Of a DNA stretch of 64,000 nucleotides, positions 49,262 to 57,923 are shown piece by piece. The stretch is from Herbaspirillum sp. YR522 (GTDB lineage: Bacteria; Pseudomonadota; Gammaproteobacteria; Burkholderiales; Burkholderiaceae_D): the NCBI RefSeq assembly GCF_000282575.1, contig NZ_AKJA01000132.1, forward strand, positions 1-64,000. Reading direction: 5' to 3'. Made by a program: the position numbers and the translations under genes. The notes below the pieces were generated by a model. The model saw only the letters and a program-made list of their open reading frames with translations. It had not been told where the DNA came from and ran no database searches. Within the stretch, counting starts at the first letter, position 1, and every line of letters begins with the position of its first letter.

Positions 49262-52200
49262 ATGTCAATCCACGTGGCGTTGAACCATGTCACTTCGTAC
49301 AAGTATGACCGTGCCATCAACCTGGGCCCGCAGGTCATCCGGCTGCGGCCGGCACCGCACAGCCGCACCCGCATCCTGAGTTATTCGTTGCGGGTGCTGC
49401 CCGAGCAGCATTTCGTCAATTGGCAGCAGGACCCGGAATCCAATTACATGGCGCGGCTGGTGTTTCCCGAGAAAACCACCGAATTCACGATCGAGATCGA
49501 CCTGGTGGCCGAGATGTCGGTCATCAATCCCTTCGATTTCTTCCTCGAACCCTACGCCGAGCAGTTCCCGTTCGAGTACGCCGAGGAACTGCATAACGAA
49601 TTGCAGCCCTATCGCCACAAGCTGCCGTTGTCCCCGCTGTTCAAGAAATTCCTGGAAGAGATCCCGACCGAGCCGATGGCCAGCGCCAACTTCCTGGTGG
49701 CGCTGAACCAGAAGCTGGCCGACCACATCGCCTACACCATCCGCATGGAGCCCGGCGTGCAGACGCCGGAGCAGACCCTGGAACTGGGTTCGGGATCGTG
49801 CCGCGATTCATCCTGGCTGCTGGTGCAGTTGCTGCGCCACCTGGGGCTGGCCGCGCGCTTCGTGTCCGGGTACCTGATCCAGCTCACGGCCGACCAGAAG
49901 TCGCTCGACGGCCCTTCCGGCCCCGAGGCCGACTTCACCGACCTGCATGCCTGGTGCGAGGTGTACCTGCCCGGCGCCGGCTGGATCGGGCTCGATCCGA
50001 CCTCGGGCCTGTTTGCCGGGGAAGGCCACATTCCGCTGTCGTGCACGCCCGAGCCGGCATCGGCGGCACCGGTCAGCGGCATGGTGGAACCCTGCGAAGT
50101 CGAATTCGAGCACCGCATGAGCGTCTCCCGCATCTGGGAGGCGCCCCGCGTGACCAAGCCCTACACCGAACAGCAATGGCGCACCATCGAGGCGCTGGGG
50201 CATGCCATCGACCGTGAGCTGGTGGCGGCCGACGTGCGCCTGACCATGGGCGGCGAGCCCACCTTCGTGGCGCTCGACCATCCGGATGAGCCGGAGTGGA
50301 ATACCGCCGCGCTGGGCGCGACCAAGAAGCCGCTGGCAGCCGAGCTCTATCACCGCATGCGCGAGCGGTACGCAAGCCAGGGGTTGCCGCATTTCGGCCA
50401 GGGCAAGTGGTATCCGGGCGAACAGTTGCCGCGTTGGGCGCTCAATTGCTATTGGCGCCGCGACGGCCAGCCGATCTGGCTCAACAGCGCCCTGATCGGC
50501 GACGAGACGCGTCCCAATGTGACCGACAAGATCGTGACCAGCCATTTCCTGCATCGCGTGGCGCGACTGCTGAAGGTGGCCGGCACCAACGTCTTCCCGG
50601 CCTATGAAGACGTGTTCTACTACATGTGGCGCGAGCGGCGCCTGCCGGGCAATGTCGATCCCTTCGATTCGCGGGTCGATGACAAGCAGGAGCGCGAACG
50701 CCTCATGCGGGTGTTTACCCAGGGCCTGCAGAGCGCAGTGGGCCATGTGCTGCCGCTGGCGCGCAGCGACGACGGCGCCAGCTGGCAAAGCGGTTCGTGG
50801 TTCCTGCGCAGCGAGCGCTGCTACCTGTACCCGGGCGATTCGCCGCTGGGCTATCGCATGCCGCTCGATTCGCTGCCGTGGGTAGCCGGCAGCGAGGCGC
50901 CGGTGATCTATCCTTCCGACCCGTCGCAGGCGTTTCGTGCGTTGCCGGCCGCCGTCGAGATCCGACGCCAGTTCAGCCTGGCACCGGAACCGGTGGCGCG
51001 TCCGACCGCCACGACGGTGCCGGACGATGCCGCAGGCGAGTCCGGCGGTGCCGCCGCGGCCCCCAAGCCGTTTGAATCGGGCAGCGGGATCACCCGTACC
51101 GCCTTGTGCGCGGAGGTGCGTAACGGCGTGCTGTATCTTTTCATGCCGCCGCTGGCGCAACTGGAGCATTACCTCGAACTGGTCGCGGCCATCGAGTCGG
51201 TAGCCGAGGAGCTCAAGCAGCCGGTACTCATCGAAGGCTACGAGCCGCCGAGCGACCCGCGCCTGCGCAAGTTCAGCGTCACCCCGGACCCGGGCGTGAT
51301 CGAGGTCAATATCCAGCCGGCCAACAACTGGGACGAGCTGGTCGAGCAGACCACCCACCTCTACGACGCCGCCCGCGCCTCGCGCCTGACGACCGAAAAA
51401 TTCATGCTCGACGGTCATCACTCGGGTACCGGCGGCGGCAACCACATGGTGCTGGGTGGCATCACCACCGGTGATTCGCCTTTCCTGCGGCGCCCGGACC
51501 TGTTGCGCAGCCTGATCTCGTATTGGCACAACCACCCGTCCCTGTCGTACCTGTTCTCGGGCATGTTCATCGGCCCCACCTCGCAGGCGCCCCGCATCGA
51601 CGAGGCACGCAACGACTCCACGGTCGAGATCGAGCTGGCCTTCGCCGAGATGGAAAAGCAGCAGGCCAACGGCGGCTGCGCGCCATGGCTGGTCGATCGC
51701 CTGTTGCGTAACCTGCTCATCGACGTCACCGGCAATACGCACCGCGCCGAGTTCTGCATCGACAAGATGTATTCACCCGACAGCGCCACCGGGCGCCTGG
51801 GCCTGCTGGAGCTGCGGGCCTTCGAGATGCCGCCGCACGCGCGCATGAGCCTGACCCAGCAGCTGTTGCTGCGCGCCCTGGTGGCGCGTTTCTGGAAGAC
51901 ACCCTACAAGCCGGCGCGCCTGGTGCGCTGGGGCACCGAACTGCACGATCGTTTCCTGCTGCCGCATTTCATCGAGCAGGACTTCCAGGACGTCATCGAC
52001 GACATGGTCGAGGCAGGGTACCCGATGCGGGCCGAGTGGTTCGCGCCGCACATGGAGTTCCGCTGCCCCAAGATCGGCGACTACGCGGTCAAGGGCATGC
52101 AGCTCGAACTGCGCACCGCGCTCGAACCCTGGCATGTGCTGGGCGAGGAAAACAGTGCCGGCGGCACCGCCCGTTATGTCGATTCGTCACTGGAGCGGAT

Positions 52201-52603
52201 GCAGGTCAAGGTCAGCGGCATGGCCTCGGATCGCTACGTGCTGAGCTGCAACGGGGTAGCGGTGCCGCTGCAGCCGACCGGCCGCGTGGGCGAGTTCGTG
52301 GCGGGGATCCGCTACCGGGCCTGGCAACCGCCGTCGGCGCTGCACCCGACCATCGGTATCGACTCGCCGCTGACCTTCGACCTGGTCGATACCTGGAACG
52401 GGCGCAGCCTGGGCGGTTGCCAGTATCACGTGGTGCATCCGGGCGGGCGTAGCTACGAGACCTTCCCGGTCAACGCCTTCGAAGCGGAAAGCCGCCGCCT
52501 GGCGCGTTATTTCCGCATCAACCACACGCCGGGAAAATTCGATATCGCGCCGCGACCGGCCTCTATCGAGTTTCCTTTTACGTTAGACTTGCGCTACTTT
52601 TAA
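49262..52603 (+). CDS. Transglutaminase-DUF2126 (putative amidoligase) protein
   Basis: 1113-residue protein with an N-terminal transglutaminase-N domain (1-90), a transglutaminase core whose triad is Cys180 (GSCRDSSW), His229 (HAWCEV) and Asp245 (LDPTSG), and a large C-terminal DUF2126 domain (about 310-1113), a putative amidoligase of the glutamine synthetase-like group. Conserved stretches include RLTMGGEPTFVA, GKWYPGEQLPRW and DGHHSGTGGGNHMVLGG. AAGGAT lies before the ATG. It leads a three-gene unit with the ATP-grasp/alpha-E fusion and a second transglutaminase; a 21-base gap links it to the next frame. Confidence 0.9.
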   Translation: MSIHVALNHVTSYKYDRAINLGPQVIRLRPAPHSRTRILSYSLRVLPEQHFVNWQQDPESNYMARLVFPEKTTEFTIEIDLVAEMSVINPFDFFLEPYAEQFPFEYAEELHNELQPYRHKLPLSPLFKKFLEEIPTEPMASANFLVALNQKLADHIAYTIRMEPGVQTPEQTLELGSGSCRDSSWLLVQLLRHLGLAARFVSGYLIQLTADQKSLDGPSGPEADFTDLHAWCEVYLPGAGWIGLDPTSGLFAGEGHIPLSCTPEPASAAPVSGMVEPCEVEFEHRMSVSRIWEAPRVTKPYTEQQWRTIEALGHAIDRELVAADVRLTMGGEPTFVALDHPDEPEWNTAALGATKKPLAAELYHRMRERYASQGLPHFGQGKWYPGEQLPRWALNCYWRRDGQPIWLNSALIGDETRPNVTDKIVTSHFLHRVARLLKVAGTNVFPAYEDVFYYMWRERRLPGNVDPFDSRVDDKQERERLMRVFTQGLQSAVGHVLPLARSDDGASWQSGSWFLRSERCYLYPGDSPLGYRMPLDSLPWVAGSEAPVIYPSDPSQAFRALPAAVEIRRQFSLAPEPVARPTATTVPDDAAGESGGAAAAPKPFESGSGITRTALCAEVRNGVLYLFMPPLAQLEHYLELVAAIESVAEELKQPVLIEGYEPPSDPRLRKFSVTPDPGVIEVNIQPANNWDELVEQTTHLYDAARASRLTTEKFMLDGHHSGTGGGNHMVLGGITTGDSPFLRRPDLLRSLISYWHNHPSLSYLFSGMFIGPTSQAPRIDEARNDSTVEIELAFAEMEKQQANGGCAPWLVDRLLRNLLIDVTGNTHRAEFCIDKMYSPDSATGRLGLLELRAFEMPPHARMSLTQQLLLRALVARFWKTPYKPARLVRWGTELHDRFLLPHFIEQDFQDVIDDMVEAGYPMRAEWFAPHMEFRCPKIGDYAVKGMQLELRTALEPWHVLGEENSAGGTARYVDSSLERMQVKVSGMASDRYVLSCNGVAVPLQPTGRVGEFVAGIRYRAWQPPSALHPTIGIDSPLTFDLVDTWNGRSLGGCQYHVVHPGGRSYETFPVNAFEAESRRLARYFRINHTPGKFDIAPRPASIEFPFTLDLRYF

Positions 52604-52648
52604 TCCCGGTCTGGCGCGGCATGCTTGCCGCGCCGATTCCCCGTTCCT

Positions 52649-55150
52649 ATGCCCCAGCGTCTTCTGGAAAGTTATCCAGTCAGCAGCGATCGCTATGACG
52701 AGATGCTGCAGGCCGACGGCCGCTTGCGGCCGCACTGGCGTACGCTGATCGACCAGCTCGAGAACCTGTCGCCCGAGATGCTGCGCCGGCGCGCCAACGA
52801 GGTGCGCGACGCCATCGCCAGCGACGGCGTGACCTATAACGTCTATGCCGACCCCAAGGGCGCCAATCGCCCGTGGGAGCTCGACCTGTTGCCGCACATC
52901 GTGGCCGCCGACGAATGGCATTCGCTGGAACGCGCCGTAGCGCAGCGCGCGCGCCTGATGAACGCCATGCTGGCCGACATCTATGGCCAGCAGAGCCTGC
53001 TGCGCGAAGGCCTGCTGCCGCCCGCGCTGGTGTTCGGCCAGCACGGCTACCTGCTGCCATGCCACGGCGTCACGCCACCGGGCGGGGTGCACCTGCACGC
53101 CTATGCGATCGACCTGGCGCGTTCGGCCGACGGCACCTGGTGGGTGGTGTCGGATCGTACCCAGGGACCGTCCGGCACCGGCTATGCATTGCAGAACCGG
53201 CAGATCATGGCACGCGCCATGCCCGAGGCGCTGCGCGACATGCAGGTGGAGTCGCCGCACAGCTACTTCCATACGCTGCGCTCGACCTTGATGCGATTGG
53301 CGCCGGCCCGCGGCGAGCAGCCGCTGATCGTGCTGCTCACCCCCGGCCCCTACAACGAGACCTATTCCGAGCATGCGTTCCTGGCGCATACGCTGGGCTT
53401 CCCGCTGGTCGAAGGGGTCGACCTGACGGTACGCGGCGACCAGGTGTTCCTGAAGACCCTCAACGGCTTGCGGCGGGTGCACGCGATCCTGCGCCGCATG
53501 GACGACGATTTCTGCGATCCGCTCGAGTTGCGCGCCGACTCGGCGCTGGGCGTGCCCGGCTTGACCCAGGCAGCCCGGCTGGGCAACGTGCTGGTGGCCA
53601 ATTCGCTGGGCAGCGGCATGCTCGAATCGACCGCGCTGCACGGTTTCCTGCCGGCCATCAGCGAGCGCCTGCTCGGCGAACCGCTGGCCTTGCCCACGGT
53701 GGCCTCGTGGTGGTGCGGCGAAAAGCCGGCGCTCGACTACACGCTGGCCCATCTGGACGACCTGGTCATCGTGCCGGCGTTTTCATCGATGCGCATGCAG
53801 CCGGTGTTCGGCCACAGCATCACCGGCAGCGCCCGCCGCCGGCTGGTGGAAAGCCTGCAATTGCAACCGCACGCCTATGCCGCCCAGGAATGGGTGCGCC
53901 TGTCGCAGGCACCGGTGATGTCGCGCAGTGGCGACTACCGCCTGATGAATCGCACCATCAGCCTGCGCGTGTTCGCGGTGGCCGACGGTGTCGGCGGCTA
54001 CAAGGTGATGCCGGGCGGGCTGACCCGCGTGGCGTCGCGCCAGAAGCGCGACGTGGTGTCGATGCAGCAGGGCGGCACTACCAAGGACGTCTGGGTATTG
54101 CACGACAACGATGGCGGGCGCGACGCCGCCGAAGAGGACACCGCGGTTGCCGCCAGTGGACTGGTGATCCGCAATACGGTCGACGTATCGTCGCATGCGG
54201 GCGAAAACCTGTTCTGGATGGGACGCTATTCGGAACGCGTCAAGAACCTGTCGCGGCTGCTGCGTACGACGCTGCAATACACCACCGACGGCCAGAGCGA
54301 AAGCCGCGGCATGCTCGGCAGCGTCAGCTGGATCTGCGGCCAACTGGGCGTGCTCATGCCCAAGGCCGAGCCGCGCCCGACCATCACCGGGTTGCAGCAG
54401 AGCCTGCAGGCGGCCGTGATCGACCCCTCGGCGGCGGTGAGCGTGGCCACCCAGTTGCGCCAGCTGGCACAAGCGGGCTACCAGGTGCGCGAGCACCTGT
54501 CGCTGGACAACTGGCATGCACTGACCAAGATGCCGACCATGGTCAACGACCGCATCAACAGCCCGGCATCGGCCCAGCAGGTACTGGGCAATGTGATCGA
54601 TGCCTGCTCCGGCCTGGCCGGTCACGCGCTCGACGACATGACCCGTGATGCCGGCTGGCAGTTCCTGATGGTGGGCCGCCATATCGAACGCATGGTCAAC
54701 ATGGCGACCCTGTTCGACAACTTCCTGCTCCTGCCGGCGGCGCGCCAGACGGCGGCCCTGTCGTGGCTGCTGGAAGCGGCCAGCAGCATCGTGACCTACC
54801 GCGTGCGCTACCGGCGCACGCCCGAATGGCTGCCAGTGCTGCACCTGCTGGTGTTCGATGTGTCCAATCCGCACGGCATGGCCTACCAGTTCCGCATGCT
54901 GCAGCAATACCTGAGCGATATCGGCCAGCAACTGGGCCTGCTCAGCATGACCATCCCGAGGCACCTGTCGGCCCAGCTCGAAGCGATGAACCTGTCCGAC
55001 TTCGCGCACGGCGCGGCCACCGCCGACGAGGCCAATGCGCGCCTGGCGCAGTTGATGCGCGACGCGGTGGGCGGGGGCTACATGCTGTCGGACGATCTGT
55101 CGCGCCATTACTTCACACCGCTGACCGCTCCGGTCAGCCAGGGGGTTTGA
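52649..55150 (+). CDS. Circularly permuted ATP-grasp/alpha-E fusion protein
   Basis: 833-residue fusion of the two families found as separate genes at 44.3-46.7 kb. Residues 1-470 are the permuted ATP-grasp part (VLLTPGPYNETYSEHAFLA; RRMDDDFCDPLELR; YKVMPGGLTRVASR). From about residue 515 (SSHAGENLFWMGRYSERVKN) comes the alpha-E part. The ATG at 52649 is preferred to a TTG 24 bases upstream. The stop is two bases from the next gene. It is inferred to make an amide-linked product with its neighbours. Confidence 0.9.
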   Translation: MPQRLLESYPVSSDRYDEMLQADGRLRPHWRTLIDQLENLSPEMLRRRANEVRDAIASDGVTYNVYADPKGANRPWELDLLPHIVAADEWHSLERAVAQRARLMNAMLADIYGQQSLLREGLLPPALVFGQHGYLLPCHGVTPPGGVHLHAYAIDLARSADGTWWVVSDRTQGPSGTGYALQNRQIMARAMPEALRDMQVESPHSYFHTLRSTLMRLAPARGEQPLIVLLTPGPYNETYSEHAFLAHTLGFPLVEGVDLTVRGDQVFLKTLNGLRRVHAILRRMDDDFCDPLELRADSALGVPGLTQAARLGNVLVANSLGSGMLESTALHGFLPAISERLLGEPLALPTVASWWCGEKPALDYTLAHLDDLVIVPAFSSMRMQPVFGHSITGSARRRLVESLQLQPHAYAAQEWVRLSQAPVMSRSGDYRLMNRTISLRVFAVADGVGGYKVMPGGLTRVASRQKRDVVSMQQGGTTKDVWVLHDNDGGRDAAEEDTAVAASGLVIRNTVDVSSHAGENLFWMGRYSERVKNLSRLLRTTLQYTTDGQSESRGMLGSVSWICGQLGVLMPKAEPRPTITGLQQSLQAAVIDPSAAVSVATQLRQLAQAGYQVREHLSLDNWHALTKMPTMVNDRINSPASAQQVLGNVIDACSGLAGHALDDMTRDAGWQFLMVGRHIERMVNMATLFDNFLLLPAARQTAALSWLLEAASSIVTYRVRYRRTPEWLPVLHLLVFDVSNPHGMAYQFRMLQQYLSDIGQQLGLLSMTIPRHLSAQLEAMNLSDFAHGAATADEANARLAQLMRDAVGGGYMLSDDLSRHYFTPLTAPVSQGV

Positions 55151-55151
55151 G

Positions 55152-56096
55152 ATGAGCGAAGAACTGCGCCGTTTCGTCTATCAGATCCGGCACCAGACCA
55201 GCTACCAGTATTCGCTGCCGGTGCGCCTGTCGCACCAGCGCTTGCACCTGACGCCACGCACGCTGCCGTGGCAGCGCTGCCTGTCGCACCAGGTCAATGT
55301 GACCCCGGCGCCGCAGCTGGTGCGCAGCTACGAGGACAACTTCGGCAATGTGATCAAGTCGTTCTCGCTGGATACCGATCACACCAGCCTCGAGGTGTTC
55401 GCCGATTCCAGGGTCGAGCTCACGCCGCGTCGGCTGCCGTCCGACACCCTGTCGTGGGAAGAGGCCGCCATGCTGATGTCGTACCAGGGCGCACGCCCGC
55501 TGTCGGCCGACCTGCTCGATGCCGCCAATTTCATGTTCGAGTCGTCGCATGTGCGCATCAAGCGCGAGTTCATTCACTATGCGGCGCAGTGCTTTGCGCC
55601 GGGGAGCTCGGTGCTTGAGGGGGTGCGTACCCTGATGCTGCGCATCTTCGAGGAGTTTTCATTCGATCCCGAAGCCACTACTGTGTCGACCCCGGTGACC
55701 GAGGTATTCGCCAACCGGCGCGGGGTCTGCCAGGATTTTGCGCACCTGATGCTGTCGTGCCTGCGCTCGATAGGCTTGCCGGCGCGCTATGTCAGCGGTT
55801 ACCTGCTGACCGAGCCGGCACCGGGCCAGGCGCGCCTGATCGGCGCCGATGCGTCGCATGCCTGGGTGTCGGTGTATTGTCCTGGCGCCGACGGCGCCGC
55901 CGGGGCCTGGATCGATGCCGATCCGACCAACGGTATCTTTGCCGATACCGGGCACATCACATTGGGTTGGGGGCGCGACTTCCTCGATGTCTCGCCGTTG
56001 CGTGGGGTACTGATCGGCGGCGGCCAGCAAAGCATGCAGGTGGCGGTCACCGTGCTGCCCGGCGACGAGGCCGGCCAGCTGGCGTTCGCCACGTAA
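55152..56096 (+). CDS. Transglutaminase-like cysteine peptidase
   Basis: 314-residue cytoplasmic transglutaminase-fold protein with N-terminal beta domain (YQIRHQTSYQYSLPVRLS) and catalytic core Cys193 (GVCQDFAHLM), His236 (SHAWVSV) and Asp257 (DADPTNG), all intact. It completes the DUF2126 - ATP-grasp/alpha-E - transglutaminase trio. In this context such proteins are thought to cut or swap amide bonds made by the ligases rather than crosslink proteins. Confidence 0.92.
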   Translation: MSEELRRFVYQIRHQTSYQYSLPVRLSHQRLHLTPRTLPWQRCLSHQVNVTPAPQLVRSYEDNFGNVIKSFSLDTDHTSLEVFADSRVELTPRRLPSDTLSWEEAAMLMSYQGARPLSADLLDAANFMFESSHVRIKREFIHYAAQCFAPGSSVLEGVRTLMLRIFEEFSFDPEATTVSTPVTEVFANRRGVCQDFAHLMLSCLRSIGLPARYVSGYLLTEPAPGQARLIGADASHAWVSVYCPGADGAAGAWIDADPTNGIFADTGHITLGWGRDFLDVSPLRGVLIGGGQQSMQVAVTVLPGDEAGQLAFAT

Positions 56097-56113
56097 GGCT
56101 GGCCGGCGCCAAG

Positions 56114-57685
56114 TCAGGCAGGGGCCAGCGAAAAAACGCTCACCGCTTGTTGCAGCCGTTGCGCCTGGCCCTTGAGGGTCGTGGCCGCCGCTGCAGCCTG
56201 TTCCACCAGCGCCGCATTCTGCTGAGTGGTCTGGTCCATCTGCACGATGGCATCATTGATCTGCTGGATGCCGGAGGCTTGCTCGCGGCCGGCGGCGGTG
56301 ATGTCGGCCACCACATCGGACACCTTGCGAATGCTCTCGACCACGCCATCCATGGTGCTGCCGGTCTGCTGCATCAGCTGGTAGCCGCTGTCGACGTTGT
56401 TGACCGACTGCTCGATGAGGGACTTGATCTCCTGGGCGGCGGCCGTGCTGCGCTGGGCCAGCGAGCGCACTTCGGCGGCCACCACCGCGAACCCTCGGCC
56501 CTGTTCGCCGGCGCGCGCGGCCTCCACCGCTGCGTTCAATGCCAGGATATTGGTCTGGAACGAAATGCCATCGATCACGTTGATGATGTTGACGATTTCC
56601 TTGGACGAGGCATTGATTGCCGTCATGGTCGTGACCAGCCGCTGCATCGCCTGGCCCGCATTCTCGGCGATATCGGACGCCGACCGCGCCAGCTCGCCGG
56701 CATGCACCGATTTGTCGGCGTTCTGCCGCACGGTGGAGGTCAGCTCCTCGATGGCGGCCGCGGTCTCTTCCAGCGAACCCGCCTGTTGTTCGGTGCGCGC
56801 AGAGAGGTCCAGGTTGCCGGTGGCGATCTCGTCGGTGGCAACCGCAATGGCGTCGCTGCCGGTGCGCACTTCGCTGACAATATCCTTGAGGTTGCCGTTC
56901 ATCGACTTGATGGCTTGCAGCAGGCTGGCCTGCCTGCCGGCGACTTCGATCTGGCTGCCCAGGTCGCCGCGGGCGATGCGGTTGGCGATATCGGTGGCAT
57001 AGGCAGGCTCGCCGCCGAGCTGCCCCACCACGCCACGCGAGATGACCAGCGCCAGCGCGATGCCGATGGCCAGGGCGATGCCGCCCAGGATGAGCATGGT
57101 CACGCGGGCGGTGTCGTAGAAGGTGCTGGCCTCGCCGCTGGCGATGTTGTTGAGACGGTCCTCCAGCGCGGCCAGTTCGCCCAGTGCGCTGCGCCGCTGC
57201 GCCTGCTTGGCGGTCAAGCCGTTGTCGAGCAACTGGCGCAGGCCTGCGATGTCGTCGGCGTCGGCCAGCTCGGTCAGCGTCTTGAGCAGCGGTGCGGCCG
57301 ATGTCGTTAGCGACTTGACCTGCGCCATGGCCGCCTTCTCGACGTCGGCGGTTTCCTCCAGCGTGGCAAACATGGTATCGAGCTCTTTCTCGATGCTCTG
57401 GTAACGGGCGAGTTCCTTCTTCAGGCGCTCGGTAATCGGCTTGCGCGTGGTCGCATCCGGCGCCAGCAGCAGATCGCGCACGGCCAGCGATTGCTCATAG
57501 AGCGAAGCATGCAGGGCCACGGCCAGCCGCGCTTCGACATTGTTGACATTGCTGATCGAGTTGAGCCGGTTGTTGACCTCGGCCATGCGATTGATGCCGA
57601 TGGCGATGACCAGCACCAGCAGCACGAGCAGCACACCGAAGCCCAGGTTCAGGCGATGGACCACTTTCATCTTGGATAACGTCAT
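56114..57685 (-). CDS. Methyl-accepting chemotaxis protein
   Basis: 523-residue chemoreceptor with transmembrane segments at about residues 13-33 and 191-211, a helical periplasmic sensor (4HB type), a HAMP domain ([20 protein letters not shown]) and the signalling tip [20 protein letters not shown]. It has no CheR-tether pentapeptide and ends FSLAPA. The start at 57685 has AAGGA seven bases upstream. Its signalling half closely resembles the receptor at the end of the window. Ligand unknown. Confidence 0.93.
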   Translation of the reverse strand: MTLSKMKVVHRLNLGFGVLLVLLVLVIAIGINRMAEVNNRLNSISNVNNVEARLAVALHASLYEQSLAVRDLLLAPDATTRKPITERLKKELARYQSIEKELDTMFATLEETADVEKAAMAQVKSLTTSAAPLLKTLTELADADDIAGLRQLLDNGLTAKQAQRRSALGELAALEDRLNNIASGEASTFYDTARVTMLILGGIALAIGIALALVISRGVVGQLGGEPAYATDIANRIARGDLGSQIEVAGRQASLLQAIKSMNGNLKDIVSEVRTGSDAIAVATDEIATGNLDLSARTEQQAGSLEETAAAIEELTSTVRQNADKSVHAGELARSASDIAENAGQAMQRLVTTMTAINASSKEIVNIINVIDGISFQTNILALNAAVEAARAGEQGRGFAVVAAEVRSLAQRSTAAAQEIKSLIEQSVNNVDSGYQLMQQTGSTMDGVVESIRKVSDVVADITAAGREQASGIQQINDAIVQMDQTTQQNAALVEQAAAAATTLKGQAQRLQQAVSVFSLAPA

Positions 57686-57923
57686 CGTTGAATCCTTTTC
57701 GGTGTTGGCAGTTGGCAAGAGGTACTGGTGGCAGAAGATCGCGCTGCTGTCGCCCGACTGCTACCGGCAGCAGATGATCGCCTGATTCTAAAACCTTGCA
57801 CTGCAGGGATGTAACGTAGAGGAGGCCCGGTTTTACCTCGTTGTTTGCTACACAGCCGCGACCAGCCTGGTTTTGTTTCCATCGCGCATCTTTCCGCGCA
57901 AGGCAGTCGATATGCCGATGCAG
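57686..57923. other. Intergenic region between toxin and MCP genes
   Basis: 238 bases downstream of the toxin gene and upstream of the MCP gene. I see no gene, no strong terminator and no recognisable operator here; the MCP promoter must lie in it. Confidence 0.35.

Noticed and set aside
49180-49263. 27-codon minus-strand frame between phaZ and the transglutaminase gene
   Set aside because: The peptide looks plausible but has only a weak ribosome site and overlaps the ribosome site and start of the transglutaminase gene on the other strand.
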